Assembly (NCBI GenBank): GCA_038253325.1
Contig: JBBSHE010000047.1
Location: forward strand, 1 to 19,799
Direction of reading: 5' to 3'
DNA: 19,799 bases
DNA from: JBBSHE01 sp038253325
GTDB taxonomy: Bacteria; Actinomycetota; Actinomycetes; Propionibacteriales; Nocardioidaceae
Shown here: positions 7,589-17,059 of the stretch, one piece after another
Layout of the letters: every line of letters starts with the position of its first letter
Numbering within the stretch: position 1 is the first letter of the stretch
Position numbers and translations under genes: made by a program
Notes under the pieces: generated by a model
What the model saw: the letters and a program-made list of their open reading frames with translations, nothing else
The model's database searches: none
Told to the model about the DNA's origin: nothing

Positions 7589-8811
7589 AGCTTCCGGCAG
7601 CGCCCCGCGTCCCGCGACGGGAGGACCTCGGCTCACCGCTGCACAGCCCGGCAGTCGCAGCGCGGGTAGGGGTCTGGCTCGGTGCATGCTTCGGGATCGC
7701 GTTCTTGACCGGGCTGGTGAGCCACTTCGCCCAGACCACACCGGGCTGGCTGACATTCCCGACCCGGCCGGTCTCGCTCTATCGGGTCACCCAAGGCCTG
7801 CACGTGTTGTCGGGGACGGCGGCGATCCCGTTGCTGCTGGTGAAGCTGTGGACCGTCTATCCTCGGTTTTTCCTCCGGCCCGGGCCAAGGTTGCGTCAGG
7901 TCGTCGTGCACGCGCTCGAGCGGGCCTCCGTCGGAATCCTCGTCGCCGCTGCGATCTTCGAGCTGGCGTCCGGGCTGTTGAACAGCACCCAGTGGTATCC
8001 GTGGCACTTCGGGTTCCGCCGTACGCACTACGCCGTCGGCTGGCTCGCGATCGGAGCGCTCGTCCTCCACATCTCCGTCAAGTTGCCGGTCATCCGGACT
8101 GCACTCGGACTACCGATCTCGGCCGATGTCGGCGACGGCGGCGCCGAACCGCCGAACCAGCCAGCGGCATCTGGGTCGCCCGAACCGTCGGAGACGTCCG
8201 AGCAACCGGAGCCCGTCGGTATCAGTCGTCGCTCCCTGGTCCGTACGGCATTGGCGGCGAGCGCGGTAGCCGTCGTGGCGACCGCGGGTGCAACGGTCCC
8301 GTTGTTGCGTCGGGTCTCGGTGTTCGGGGTACGCAGCGGCCAGGGTCCGCAGGGCGTACCGATCAACAAGTCTGCCCTCGCCGCCCATGTCACGGACCTC
8401 GCCCGCCATCCCGGGTATCGGCTGACCGTCGTGAACGGCAGCAGGACCGCGTCCCTGAGCCTCGACGAGCTGAACGCGATGCGACAGTACGAGTACGCAT
8501 TGCCCATCTCCTGCGTCGAGGGGTGGAGTGCCTCCGGAATGTGGGGCGGCGTGCGGATCAAGGACCTGCTCACCCTCGTCGGGGCACCGTCTGACTCCAA
8601 CCTGAAGGTTGTCTCGTTGCAGCCGGCGGGAGCGTTCGCAGTGACGCACCTGCCCAGCCAGTTCACCCGCGATGACTTGACCCTCCTCGCGCTGCGGCTC
8701 GCAGGACAGACGCTCGACATCGACCACGGCTACCCGTGCCGGCTGATTGCGCCCGACCGGCCAGGGGTCTTGCAGACCAAGTGGGTCGAGCGACTCGAGG
8801 TCGTCGCATGA
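7585..8811 (+). CDS. Membrane-anchored molybdopterin-dependent oxidoreductase (cytochrome-b-like + sulfite-oxidase fold)
   Basis: This 408-residue protein has an N-terminal membrane part of about four helices (roughly residues 27-172) with histidines placed like b-heme ligands (H73, H148, H162). A Pro/Glu/Ser-rich linker (about 185-212) follows, then GISRRSLVRT, a hydrophobic stretch (about 221-240), and a C-terminal molybdopterin domain (about 250-408). C310 in the ISCVEGW motif is the expected molybdenum ligand of the sulfite oxidase/YedY fold. The internal S-R-R-S-L-V (R215-R216) before a hydrophobic segment looks like a Tat signal, which would place the Mo domain outside the membrane. It combines YedZ-like and YedY-like parts in one chain. 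The ATG at 7585 overlaps the methyltransferase stop. The substrate is unknown. Confidence 0.88.
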   Translation: MKLPAAPRVPRREDLGSPLHSPAVAARVGVWLGACFGIAFLTGLVSHFAQTTPGWLTFPTRPVSLYRVTQGLHVLSGTAAIPLLLVKLWTVYPRFFLRPGPRLRQVVVHALERASVGILVAAAIFELASGLLNSTQWYPWHFGFRRTHYAVGWLAIGALVLHISVKLPVIRTALGLPISADVGDGGAEPPNQPAASGSPEPSETSEQPEPVGISRRSLVRTALAASAVAVVATAGATVPLLRRVSVFGVRSGQGPQGVPINKSALAAHVTDLARHPGYRLTVVNGSRTASLSLDELNAMRQYEYALPISCVEGWSASGMWGGVRIKDLLTLVGAPSDSNLKVVSLQPAGAFAVTHLPSQFTRDDLTLLALRLAGQTLDIDHGYPCRLIAPDRPGVLQTKWVERLEVVA

Positions 8812-9308
8812 GGCGGACTCGGGTCCTGCTCGCAATGGCCGGTGTCGTCCTGATCGCGGTCGGCGCCCGGAAGCTGCTGGACATCGGTTCGGCGAACACG
8901 GTCGCGACCGGGCGGTGGCTCATCGGCGGTGTCGTGCTGCACGACTTCGTCCTGACCCCCGTCGTCCTGGTGGCCGGAGCGCTGCTGGTTCGGGCCGCGG
9001 CGCCCTGGCTGCGCCGTCCCCTCATCGTCGGCTCGGTCGTGCTCGGCACCGTGACCGTCGTCGCGATCCCCATGCTCGGCAAGTACGGCGCTCGCCGCGA
9101 CAACCCGACGTTGCTCGACCGCAACTACGTTGCGGGCTGGTTCGTCCTCGCAGCGGTTGTGACGGTCGCGGTCGCCGTTGCCGCGCTCGGCGCCAGGTAC
9201 CGAGATGGCAAGCGGGCGGGAGCCGGAGCGGCGCGTTCGGGGCCGGACAGCGCCGAGGAGGAGAGCGCTATGGGTGGCCGTGCCGCACGCGGGCCGCAAC
9301 CGTCGTGA
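8808..9308 (+). CDS. Small membrane protein, unknown function
   Basis: I do not recognise a named family. The 166-residue product has about four hydrophobic segments: residues 5-22, about 38-62, about 70-85 and about 106-125. A hydrophilic Gly/Ala/Ser-rich tail follows. The ATG at 8808 overlaps the stop of the molybdopterin gene (ATGA), and the two-component system follows within 20 bp. That position suggests an accessory role for the oxidoreductase, for example membrane assembly or electron transfer, or for the sensor; this is inference from position only. Confidence 0.75.
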   Translation: MRRTRVLLAMAGVVLIAVGARKLLDIGSANTVATGRWLIGGVVLHDFVLTPVVLVAGALLVRAAAPWLRRPLIVGSVVLGTVTVVAIPMLGKYGARRDNPTLLDRNYVAGWFVLAAVVTVAVAVAALGARYRDGKRAGAGAARSGPDSAEEESAMGGRAARGPQPS

Positions 9309-9328
9309 GAGCAGGGGAGAATACGCTC

Positions 9329-10012
9329 GTGACCCGAGTGCTCGTCGTCGATGACGACCCGACCGTCCGCGAGGTGGTCGCGACGTACCTGCGGGACGCT
9401 GACTTCGACGTGGCCGAGGCCGCCGACGGTGAGGCGGCCGTGGCGAGCGCCGCTGAGCTCCAGCCGGATCTGGTCGTGCTCGACGTCATGCTTCCGGGCG
9501 TCGACGGTCTCGAGGTGTGCCGACGGCTGCGAGCCCAAGGCGACGTGCCGATCATCATGCTCAGTGCTCTCGGTGAAGAGTCCGATCGAGTACTGGGTCT
9601 CGAGGTCGGCGCGGACGACTATGTGACAAAGCCGTTCAGCCCGCGCGAGCTCGCGCTTCGGGTGGCCTCGATCCTGCGGCGCGTACCAGCCGGTGAGTCG
9701 TCGCCCCCGCCACCCGTCGTTGATGGGGACCTGGTCGTCGACGCCGCCGCTCGGAGCGCGACTCTCGGCGGCGGCGCGCTGAACCTGACGATCCGCGAGT
9801 TCGACCTGCTGTGGTTCTTCGTTCATCATCCGGGGGTCGCGTACGGGCGGGAGGAGCTGCTCGCTGACGTCTGGGGATGGGATTTCGGAGACCAGTCGAC
9901 CGTGACCGTCCACGTACGCAGGCTCCGCGCCAAGATCGAGGACGACCCGGCAAGTCCGGCTCGGCTGGTGACCGTCTGGGGCGTCGGCTACCTGTGGGAG
10001 GCGGCGGCGTGA
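9329..10012 (+). CDS. OmpR/PhoB-family response regulator
   Basis: The 227-residue protein has a receiver domain (about 1-115) with the acidic pair D8-D9, phospho-acceptor D52 in VLDVMLPG, S79 and K101 in the TKPFSP motif. The C-terminal winged-helix DNA-binding domain (about 128-225) contains LTIREFDLLWFF and the recognition-helix region VTVHVRRLRAKIED. It should be phosphorylated by the kinase encoded immediately downstream. I chose the GTG at 9329 because it sits 9 bp after a good Shine-Dalgarno (AGGGGAG, 9313-9319) and directly before the conserved receiver strand. Target promoters are not visible; the cluster's own divergent region at 5403-5527 is a candidate (inference). Confidence 0.95.
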   Translation: MTRVLVVDDDPTVREVVATYLRDADFDVAEAADGEAAVASAAELQPDLVVLDVMLPGVDGLEVCRRLRAQGDVPIIMLSALGEESDRVLGLEVGADDYVTKPFSPRELALRVASILRRVPAGESSPPPPVVDGDLVVDAAARSATLGGGALNLTIREFDLLWFFVHHPGVAYGREELLADVWGWDFGDQSTVTVHVRRLRAKIEDDPASPARLVTVWGVGYLWEAAA

Positions 10013-11118
10013 CAAAGGACCAGGTCGAGGTAGTCGCAATCGCCGCGGCGTGGTCGGCCGGGATCGGTGTCGTCGGCCTGTTGATCGCGACGTTCACCCG
10101 GCAGCTCAGCCTCCGTTGGCGGTTTGCGCTCGTCGCGCTGGTCGCCGTGGCCGGCGTCGTCGCCGGCGTCCTCGGTACGGCTCGGGCGATGTTCTTGTCG
10201 GACCACGACTTCGAAGTCGTGCTCTGGGTCTCGGGCGTCGCCGGGCTGGTCGCAACCGGGTTCGCTCTGCTCGTCGCGCGGGAGGTCGTGCAAGAGTCGA
10301 AGGCAGTGCAGGCGGCGGCCCGCCGGCTGGGCGATAGCGGTCGTTTCGTGGCCCCGGACGGGTCCGCGTCCGAGCTGACCGCGTTGTCGCAGGAGCTCAC
10401 GTCCACCTCGGAGAAGCTCGCGGAGTCGCGTTCTCGGGAGCGTTCGCTCGAGTCGTCACGTCGCGAGCTCGTCGCCTGGGTGTCGCACGACCTGCGAACC
10501 CCTCTCGCCGGGCTGCGCGCGATGGCCGAGGCGCTGGAGGACGAGATCGTCGACGATCCGAAGCGTTACCACCGGCAGATCCGCGAGAACGTCGACAAGA
10601 TGACGCGGATGGTCGACGACCTGTTCGAGCTGTCGCGGATCCACTCTGGTGTCTTTCCGTTGCAGCTCGACGATCTCGCGTTGTGCGAGCTGATCGGCGA
10701 CGCGGTGGTCGAAAGCGATCCGATGGCGCGCTCTCGAGGCGTACGCCTCGACGTGTTCGCGGAGCCGGACACGTACGTCCGTGGTGACGCGCGCGAGTTG
10801 TCTCGAGTGATCTCCAACCTGATGGTCAACGCGATCCGGCACACTCCGGACGACGGATCCATCGCGGTGAACGCACGGAGGATCGGCGAACACGTCGAGA
10901 TCTCGGTCCACGACGCGTGTGGCGGCATCTCGGAAGACGACCTCCCGCGGGTCTTCGACGTCGCCTGGACCGGGGCGCCCGCTCGCACCCCGGACGGTGC
11001 CGGCGGCACGGGACTTGGCCTGGCGATCGTGCGGGGCATCGTCGAGGCGCACCGGGGCACCGTCACCGTCCGCAACGTCGACCCCGGATGCCTGTTCGCG
11101 GTGCGGCTTCCGGCCTGA
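10009..11118 (+). CDS. Sensor histidine kinase, two-component partner
   Basis: This 369-residue kinase has three or so N-terminal membrane helices (about 8-30, 37-58 and 72-92) with very short loops, so it has almost no periplasmic sensor. That suggests sensing within the membrane or through a partner protein. A HAMP-like/coiled linker (about 93-150) leads to the H-box WVSHDLRTPLAG with H160, the N-box SNLMVNAIRHTP (N270, N274), a G1 box in the variant form HDACGGI, and the G2 box GGTGLGL (332-338). The GTG at 10009 overlaps the regulator stop as GTGA. It is the last gene of the operon that starts at 5528. Confidence 0.95.
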   Translation: MTKDQVEVVAIAAAWSAGIGVVGLLIATFTRQLSLRWRFALVALVAVAGVVAGVLGTARAMFLSDHDFEVVLWVSGVAGLVATGFALLVAREVVQESKAVQAAARRLGDSGRFVAPDGSASELTALSQELTSTSEKLAESRSRERSLESSRRELVAWVSHDLRTPLAGLRAMAEALEDEIVDDPKRYHRQIRENVDKMTRMVDDLFELSRIHSGVFPLQLDDLALCELIGDAVVESDPMARSRGVRLDVFAEPDTYVRGDARELSRVISNLMVNAIRHTPDDGSIAVNARRIGEHVEISVHDACGGISEDDLPRVFDVAWTGAPARTPDGAGGTGLGLAIVRGIVEAHRGTVTVRNVDPGCLFAVRLPA

Positions 11119-11202
11119 CCGCTCGGTCGATCCAGCAGGAGGTGGGGGGTTGGCGGCCCGCACTCGTACGCTGGACAGCCCGAGGCGAAGGAGGCGGGTT
11201 CC

Positions 11203-11397
11203 GTGCGGCTCACGGAGTTCTGGTCGCGGATGGAGGCCGCGCTCGGGCCGGTGTACGCCCGGACCTGGGCGCGAGAGCAGGTCATCGCCGGCCTCGACCA
11301 CAAGACCGTCAACCAGGCGCTCGCCGATGGATGGACCGCCAGGGAGGTCTGGCGTGAGGTGTGGAAGGTGTTGAAGCTGCCGATCCGAGACCGCTGA
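11203..11397 (+). CDS. DUF3046 family protein
   Basis: This 64-residue basic helical protein matches the DUF3046 group, small actinobacterial proteins of unknown function usually encoded just upstream of recA. Typical features are the start R-L-T-E-F-W and the central VIAGLDHKTVNQALADG, followed by a REVWREVWK helix. The GTG at 11203 follows a strong Shine-Dalgarno (AAGGAGG, 11188-11194) at 8 bp. In this genome recA lies 2.7 kb further on, because a TetR module and a secreted protein gene occupy the interval. The gene ends 30 bp from the convergent TetR stop, with no hairpin between them. Confidence 0.9.
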   Translation: MRLTEFWSRMEAALGPVYARTWAREQVIAGLDHKTVNQALADGWTAREVWREVWKVLKLPIRDR

Positions 11398-11427
11398 CGC
11401 CTTCCGGCGAGTTGACCCTGCGGGACA

Positions 11428-12084
11428 CTAGGTACCTGTCGCGTCGCGCAGCAGCAGTCGGGTCCAGGTGTCCTCGACCCATCGCTCGTAGTGCCGATGG
11501 CTCCAGCCACGTTGTCCGACGAGCAGCAGGTACGGCTCGGGTGCCGACAGCAGCCACAGGTTGTCGGCGACGGCGCTTCGGGAGAGGCCCGGCCGTAGGT
11601 CGCCCGTCCGAGCCAACGCGTCGGCGAACCGTCCCATGTTCCGGCGCCGGCGGCTGCTGATCTGGTCCCACTGGCTCCTGCTGGCCGGGTCCTCCGATGC
11701 CGCGCGGTCGAGCGCTTGGAAGATCGGAGCCATCCGCCGCTGGATGTCCACGATCGCCTTGGCATAGATGGCGAGCATCTCGCCGCCGGTCGTCGCCGCC
11801 TGGATCCGTCGGACGTAGCCGCGTTCGTCGGAGGTCACGACGTTGTCAGTGCCGGTGATCGCCGTCTCGATCAGCAGCAGCAGGATCTCGGGCTTCCTGC
11901 CGACGGAGGCATAGACGGTGTCGAGTGCCACCCCGGCCTCGCGGGCAATGTCGGTCATCGTCGTGCTGGCCCACCCGCGAGCGACTAGGAGACGGCGGGC
12001 CGCACCGAGGATTGCACGCCTTGTCTGCTCGGCGGCTGCCTTGCGCAGCGGCGAGTGGTACGAGCGGTTGACCTGTCGGCCCAT
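11428..12084 (-). CDS. TetR-family transcriptional repressor
   Basis: The 218-residue protein has the TetR N-terminal helix-turn-helix (about 17-65): AILGAARRLLVARGW followed by TTMTDIAREAGVALDTVYAS, and a helical ligand-binding C-terminal domain. The ATG at 12082-12084 lies just before a palindrome in the divergent region, so it probably represses itself and the ABM-like gene at 12148. The inducing ligand is unknown. The gene sits between DUF3046 and recA, where no TetR is normally found, which suggests a local insertion. Confidence 0.93.
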   Translation of the reverse strand: MGRQVNRSYHSPLRKAAAEQTRRAILGAARRLLVARGWASTTMTDIAREAGVALDTVYASVGRKPEILLLLIETAITGTDNVVTSDERGYVRRIQAATTGGEMLAIYAKAIVDIQRRMAPIFQALDRAASEDPASRSQWDQISSRRRRNMGRFADALARTGDLRPGLSRSAVADNLWLLSAPEPYLLLVGQRGWSHRHYERWVEDTWTRLLLRDATGT

Positions 12085-12096
12085 GGGTCGTACTGT

Positions 12097-12126
12097 ATCC
12101 GATATTCATCCGAAGATTATTCGGAT
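12097..12126. promoter_or_regulatory. Putative TetR operator
   Basis: ATCCGAA at 12108-12114 and TTCGGAT at 12120-12126 form a perfect 7-bp inverted repeat with a 5-bp spacer. A further ATCCGA occurs at 12097-12102, spaced 11 bp (one helical turn) from the left arm. The site lies between two divergent starts (12084 and 12148), the expected position for a TetR-type operator controlling both. The surrounding sequence is distinctly AT-rich for this genome. Confidence 0.7.
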
Positions 12127-12147
12127 TAAATTAGGAAGGTCCTGACC

Positions 12148-12459
12148 ATGTTTGCGTTCACCCAAGTCGTCCCGATCTCTGACGACCTGTACTGGAAGAT
12201 CGTCGAGCAAATCGGGCCGGAGCCCTTCGTCGGGGCCGTCCTCCACCTCGCGACGCGACGACCCGACGGCGGGATCCGCTACCTCGACGTCTGGGAGACG
12301 AAGGAGGCGTACCTGAAGGCTGTCGACGAGCGCATCCATCCCGCGGTACACGCCTTGCTCCAGGAGTCCGGGATCAACGCCCCCGAACCCTCGATCGAGC
12401 CGGTCGAGGTGTTGGACGCCTGGATCGGAACGGTCGGCTCGGTGCCTGCGCGACCCTGA
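12148..12459 (+). CDS. ABM-like small dimeric alpha/beta-barrel protein
   Basis: The 103-residue protein has the layout of antibiotic-biosynthesis-monooxygenase/dimeric alpha-beta-barrel proteins: an FTQVVPI strand, a PEPFVGAVLHLATRR strand pair, and the RYLDVWETKEAYLKAVDE stretch that usually builds the barrel's edge. Members range from cofactor-free monooxygenases to proteins of unknown function; catalytic residues cannot be assigned here. AGGAAGG (12133-12139) precedes the ATG by 8 bp. It is divergent from, and probably repressed by, the TetR gene, which suggests a detoxification or small-molecule response role (inference). Confidence 0.75.
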   Translation: MFAFTQVVPISDDLYWKIVEQIGPEPFVGAVLHLATRRPDGGIRYLDVWETKEAYLKAVDERIHPAVHALLQESGINAPEPSIEPVEVLDAWIGTVGSVPARP

Positions 12460-12594
12460 GCCTGCGTCGGTATGCGATGCCGGGTGGACACCCTCCGGCG
12501 AAGCACGGCACGGTGCCCCGACGACGAGGGATGGGTGGCGCCGCAGCGCGACGCTCGGCATGATGTGGATCGAAACCCGCCGAAGGAGTCGCTC

Positions 12595-13689
12595 ATGACC
12601 GTCGTCCGCAAACTCGTCCGCGTCGTCGCCCCGCTGGCCTCGGTAGCGCTCCTCGGCGCGACGTTCGCGAGCGCAGACGCTCGTACGTCGGCGTCGACGT
12701 CAGCGTCCACGGCCAGGAGCCACTTCACGTGGAAGGACGTCAGCACCGGCATCGACGAGCAGTACCGCGGCCTCGACCCGGTCAACCGGCGGGTGGCCTG
12801 GGTGTCGGGAGAGAACGGCAGCGTGCTCCGCACCACCAACGGCGGCAGGACCTGGAAGGACGTGTCACCCGCTGGCACCGTCGGCATGGCGTTCCGCGAC
12901 GTCGAGGCGAAGAACGCCCGGCATGCCAGTGTGCTCGCGATCGGGACCGGCACGGACTCGCGCATCTACACGACCGGCAGCGGCGGCCGCCATTGGCGCC
13001 TCGCGTTCGTCAACCATGCCCCGAACGCGTTCTACGACTGCATGGCGTTCTGGCCCGGACACAGGAACGGGCTGGCGGTGAGCGACCCGGTCGACGGGAA
13101 GTTCCGCCTGGTCCGGACGAGGGACGGCGGGCACAGCTGGCACCGGGTGCCGTCGGCAGGGATGCCTCCGGCAGTCGACGGCGAGTTCGCGTTCGCGGCG
13201 TCGGGCACCTGCCTGGTGACCGCCGGACGCTCGACGGTCTACCTCGCCTCGGGCGGTGCTGCGTCGCGGATCTTCCACTCCGCCGACCGCGGGCGTAGGT
13301 GGCGGGTCACTGATGGCCCGATCCCCGCGGGTCCGACCAGCGGCGTCTACTCCATCGCGTTCAAGAGTCCTCGGGTCGGTATCGCGGTCGGCGGTGACTT
13401 CACCGCACCGGACGCCGCGACGCCCTCAGGCCTCACGAGGACCCATGGTCGCACCTGGATGGTTCGCGGTTCGACGCTCGGGTACCGCTCCGGTGTGGCA
13501 TGGGTGAGCAAGTGGTCGGCGGTCGCCGTGGCGGTCGGACCGACCGGCACGGATATGACGCCCGACGCCGGCGGACACTGGCTGGGTGTCGACGACACCC
13601 CGTACGACAGCGTGCAGTGCACCCGGGACCGCTCCTGCTGGCTCTCCGGTCCGCACGGAGCGGTCGGCCGGGCAACCTGGCACCGGTGA
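12595..13689 (+). CDS. Secreted Ycf48/BNR-repeat beta-propeller protein
   Basis: The 364-residue protein begins with a Sec-type signal peptide (basic MTVVRKLVR, hydrophobic core to about residue 22, Ala-rich cleavage region near ASADA). Repeats of the BNR/Asp-box type follow, such as RTTNGGRTW, TTGSGGRHW, RTRDGGHSW and HSADRGRRW, the pattern of Ycf48- or sialidase-like propellers. No sialidase catalytic set is apparent; many actinobacterial homologues are loosely called 'oxidoreductase'. A later blade has the shortened form RTHGRTW. An AAGGAG (12583-12588) 6 bp before the ATG at 12595 fixes the start. Function is unknown; extracellular location is well supported. Confidence 0.85.
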   Translation: MTVVRKLVRVVAPLASVALLGATFASADARTSASTSASTARSHFTWKDVSTGIDEQYRGLDPVNRRVAWVSGENGSVLRTTNGGRTWKDVSPAGTVGMAFRDVEAKNARHASVLAIGTGTDSRIYTTGSGGRHWRLAFVNHAPNAFYDCMAFWPGHRNGLAVSDPVDGKFRLVRTRDGGHSWHRVPSAGMPPAVDGEFAFAASGTCLVTAGRSTVYLASGGAASRIFHSADRGRRWRVTDGPIPAGPTSGVYSIAFKSPRVGIAVGGDFTAPDAATPSGLTRTHGRTWMVRGSTLGYRSGVAWVSKWSAVAVAVGPTGTDMTPDAGGHWLGVDDTPYDSVQCTRDRSCWLSGPHGAVGRATWHR

Positions 13690-13756
13690 GGCACTGAGGC
13701 GCACGCGCTTGGCGGGGTGCTGATCTGGAAGCGGATCACCGATCGGTAGGTCTGAC

Positions 13757-13797
13757 GTCCGAGGATCCGGGCGCTGTACCGCTCGCTTCATCGGACG
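13757..13797. repeat. ~40-bp direct repeat, copy 1
   Basis: This copy starts GTCCGAGGATCCGGGCGCTG and ends TCATCGGACG. It differs from copy 2 (13830-13869) by a single extra G. Its ends GTCCGA and TCGGAC are inverted repeats of each other, so each copy could fold as a stem-loop. The copies start 73 bp apart. Confidence 0.85.
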
Positions 13798-13829
13798 TAC
13801 GAATGCCACCGCGCACCTGCAGCTCTGGT

Positions 13830-13869
13830 GTCCGAGATCCGGGCGCTGTACCGCTCGCTTCATCGGACG
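13830..13869. repeat. ~40-bp direct repeat, copy 2
   Basis: This copy is identical to 13757-13797 except for one missing G near the start. The same GTCCGA...TCGGAC terminal inverted repeat bounds it. It ends about 28 bp before the SOS box. It lies in non-coding DNA and is unlike CRISPR repeats because there are only two copies. Confidence 0.85.
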
Positions 13870-13897
13870 AACGGAGGTTTCGGCGTGTCGAGGTGGT

Positions 13898-13913
13898 TCG
13901 AACACATGTTCGG
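13898..13913 (+). promoter_or_regulatory. LexA-binding SOS box upstream of recA
   Basis: TCGAACACATGTTCGG matches the actinobacterial/Gram-positive SOS consensus TCGAAC-N4-GTTCGA at 11 of 12 defined positions. It lies 146 bp before the recA start. Binding by LexA would repress recA until DNA damage; this role is established for such boxes, and the site is seen directly here. Confidence 0.9.
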
Positions 13914-14059
13914 GCTAGGTTTATGTGCACAGGCAGGGTAGAGGCCCAAGTTTTCCACTGTCGTCGTCGGTCGGCGGCGACTGTCGGTGTGGCGATCTAC
14001 CTTTCTCATGACAGGACCTCTCGAGGGTCGGACGACCCGAGCACGCGACGGATGGGCAG

Positions 14060-16197
<2,138 letters not shown>

Positions 16198-16198
<1 letters not shown>

Positions 16199-16740
16199 TG
16201 GCGTTCGCCCGGCGCTCTCGGTCACGGCGTCGTGAGCCCGACCAGGGCCGCGACCTCGGGCCGGAGGCCGATCCGGAATCGGTCGCGCGGACGATCGTCT
16301 TGACGAAGCTGACGTCGCGCGCCCGCAGCAGGCAGGAGCTCGAGCAGGCTCTCACCGAGCGCGATGTGCCGGCCGAGGTCGCCACTCGCGTACTCAACCG
16401 GTTCGAGGAGGTAGGCCTCGTTGACGAGGCCGCATTCGCCCGCGACTGGGTTGCCAGCCGGCAGCAGAGCCGCGCGCTCTCGTCCCGGGCGCTGCGCTAT
16501 GAGCTGCGCGGCAAGGGCGTCGCCGACGAGCTGGTCGACGAGGCGCTGGACGATCTCGGTCCCGACGCCGACCGCGCCGCGGCCGATGATGTCGTACGGC
16601 GCAAGCTGCGTAGCGTCCGTTCGCTGCCTCCGGAGGTCGCGCAGCGCCGGTTGATGGGTGCGCTCGCCCGCAAGGGCTTTTCGGCCGGGTTGGCCGCCCA
16701 GGTGGTCCGCGATGCGCTCGGCGACGACTCCAACGGGTGA
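16198..16740 (+). CDS. recX: Recombination regulator RecX
   Basis: RecX binds and limits RecA filaments. The 180-residue helical protein shows the three-tandem-helix layout of the family: RTIVLTKLTSRARSRQELEQ with the typical LT-x-R-x-R-S-x-x-EL pattern (about 32-50), GLVDEAAFARDWV (about 73-85), and the later SSRALRYELRGKGV. The N-terminal basic tail is rich in arginine. The ATG at 16198 overlaps the recA stop as TGATG, so translation is coupled to recA. A 10-bp-stem hairpin lies 48 bp downstream. Confidence 0.95.
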
Positions 16741-17059
16741 TTCTCCGAAAGCCAGCCGCCCGACCGGCCAACTCGCGCTCGGCCTTGCGATCGCTGAGCC
16801 CGTGGGATCAGCGATCGGCTGACGAAGCGAGCCGTATACGGCCCACTTGCTCAGCCGTTAACGTGAGGGTCACTCATCTGCTAGCTGCGGTCGACCGGTC
16901 CGCGCGAGCCGCGTCTCGCTCGGCCAGCCGTTTCAGGTTTAGTAGTTGCTTGCGCATCATCAGCAGGTCACCCCAAGCAAGCAGGTGAGCGCGTACGTGA
17001 GCCGCGAAGCCTCCTCGAGCGACCACCAGCCGGCAGACGATCCGGGAGCGCCCGGAGCG
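16741..17059. other. Gene-free interval after recX
   Basis: I see no intact gene here. It holds the recX hairpin at 16788-16817 and a 12-bp palindrome GCCGTATACGGC at 16831-16842. Minus-strand sequence from about 17060 down to a stop at 16874 reads like the basic tail of a protein, but with no start or recognisable domain. The interval leads into the decayed TetR gene. Confidence 0.5.
16788..16817. terminator. Putative recA-recX terminator hairpin
   Basis: CGATCGCTGA (16788-16797) and TCAGCGATCG (16808-16817) form a perfect 10-bp stem with a 10-base loop. It lies 47 bp after the recX stop. No T-run follows, as is common for actinobacterial terminators, so this is a positional call. Confidence 0.6.

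Larger units (their letters stand above)
13690..14059 (+). promoter_or_regulatory. recA upstream control region
   Basis: This 370-bp gene-free stretch holds two ~40-bp direct repeats (13757-13797 and 13830-13869), a LexA/SOS box (13898-13913), and an AT-richer segment around 13914-13925 that could be the promoter -10 region. A small hairpin close to the recA start has arms GGGTCG 14025-14030 and CGACCC 14033-14038. The ribosome-binding signal before the ATG at 14060 is weak (GGGCAG, 14053-14058). Confidence 0.6.

Noticed and set aside
13757..13869. Possible CRISPR array
   Set aside because: There are only two repeats with one 32-bp interval, repeat ends are inverted, and no cas genes are nearby.
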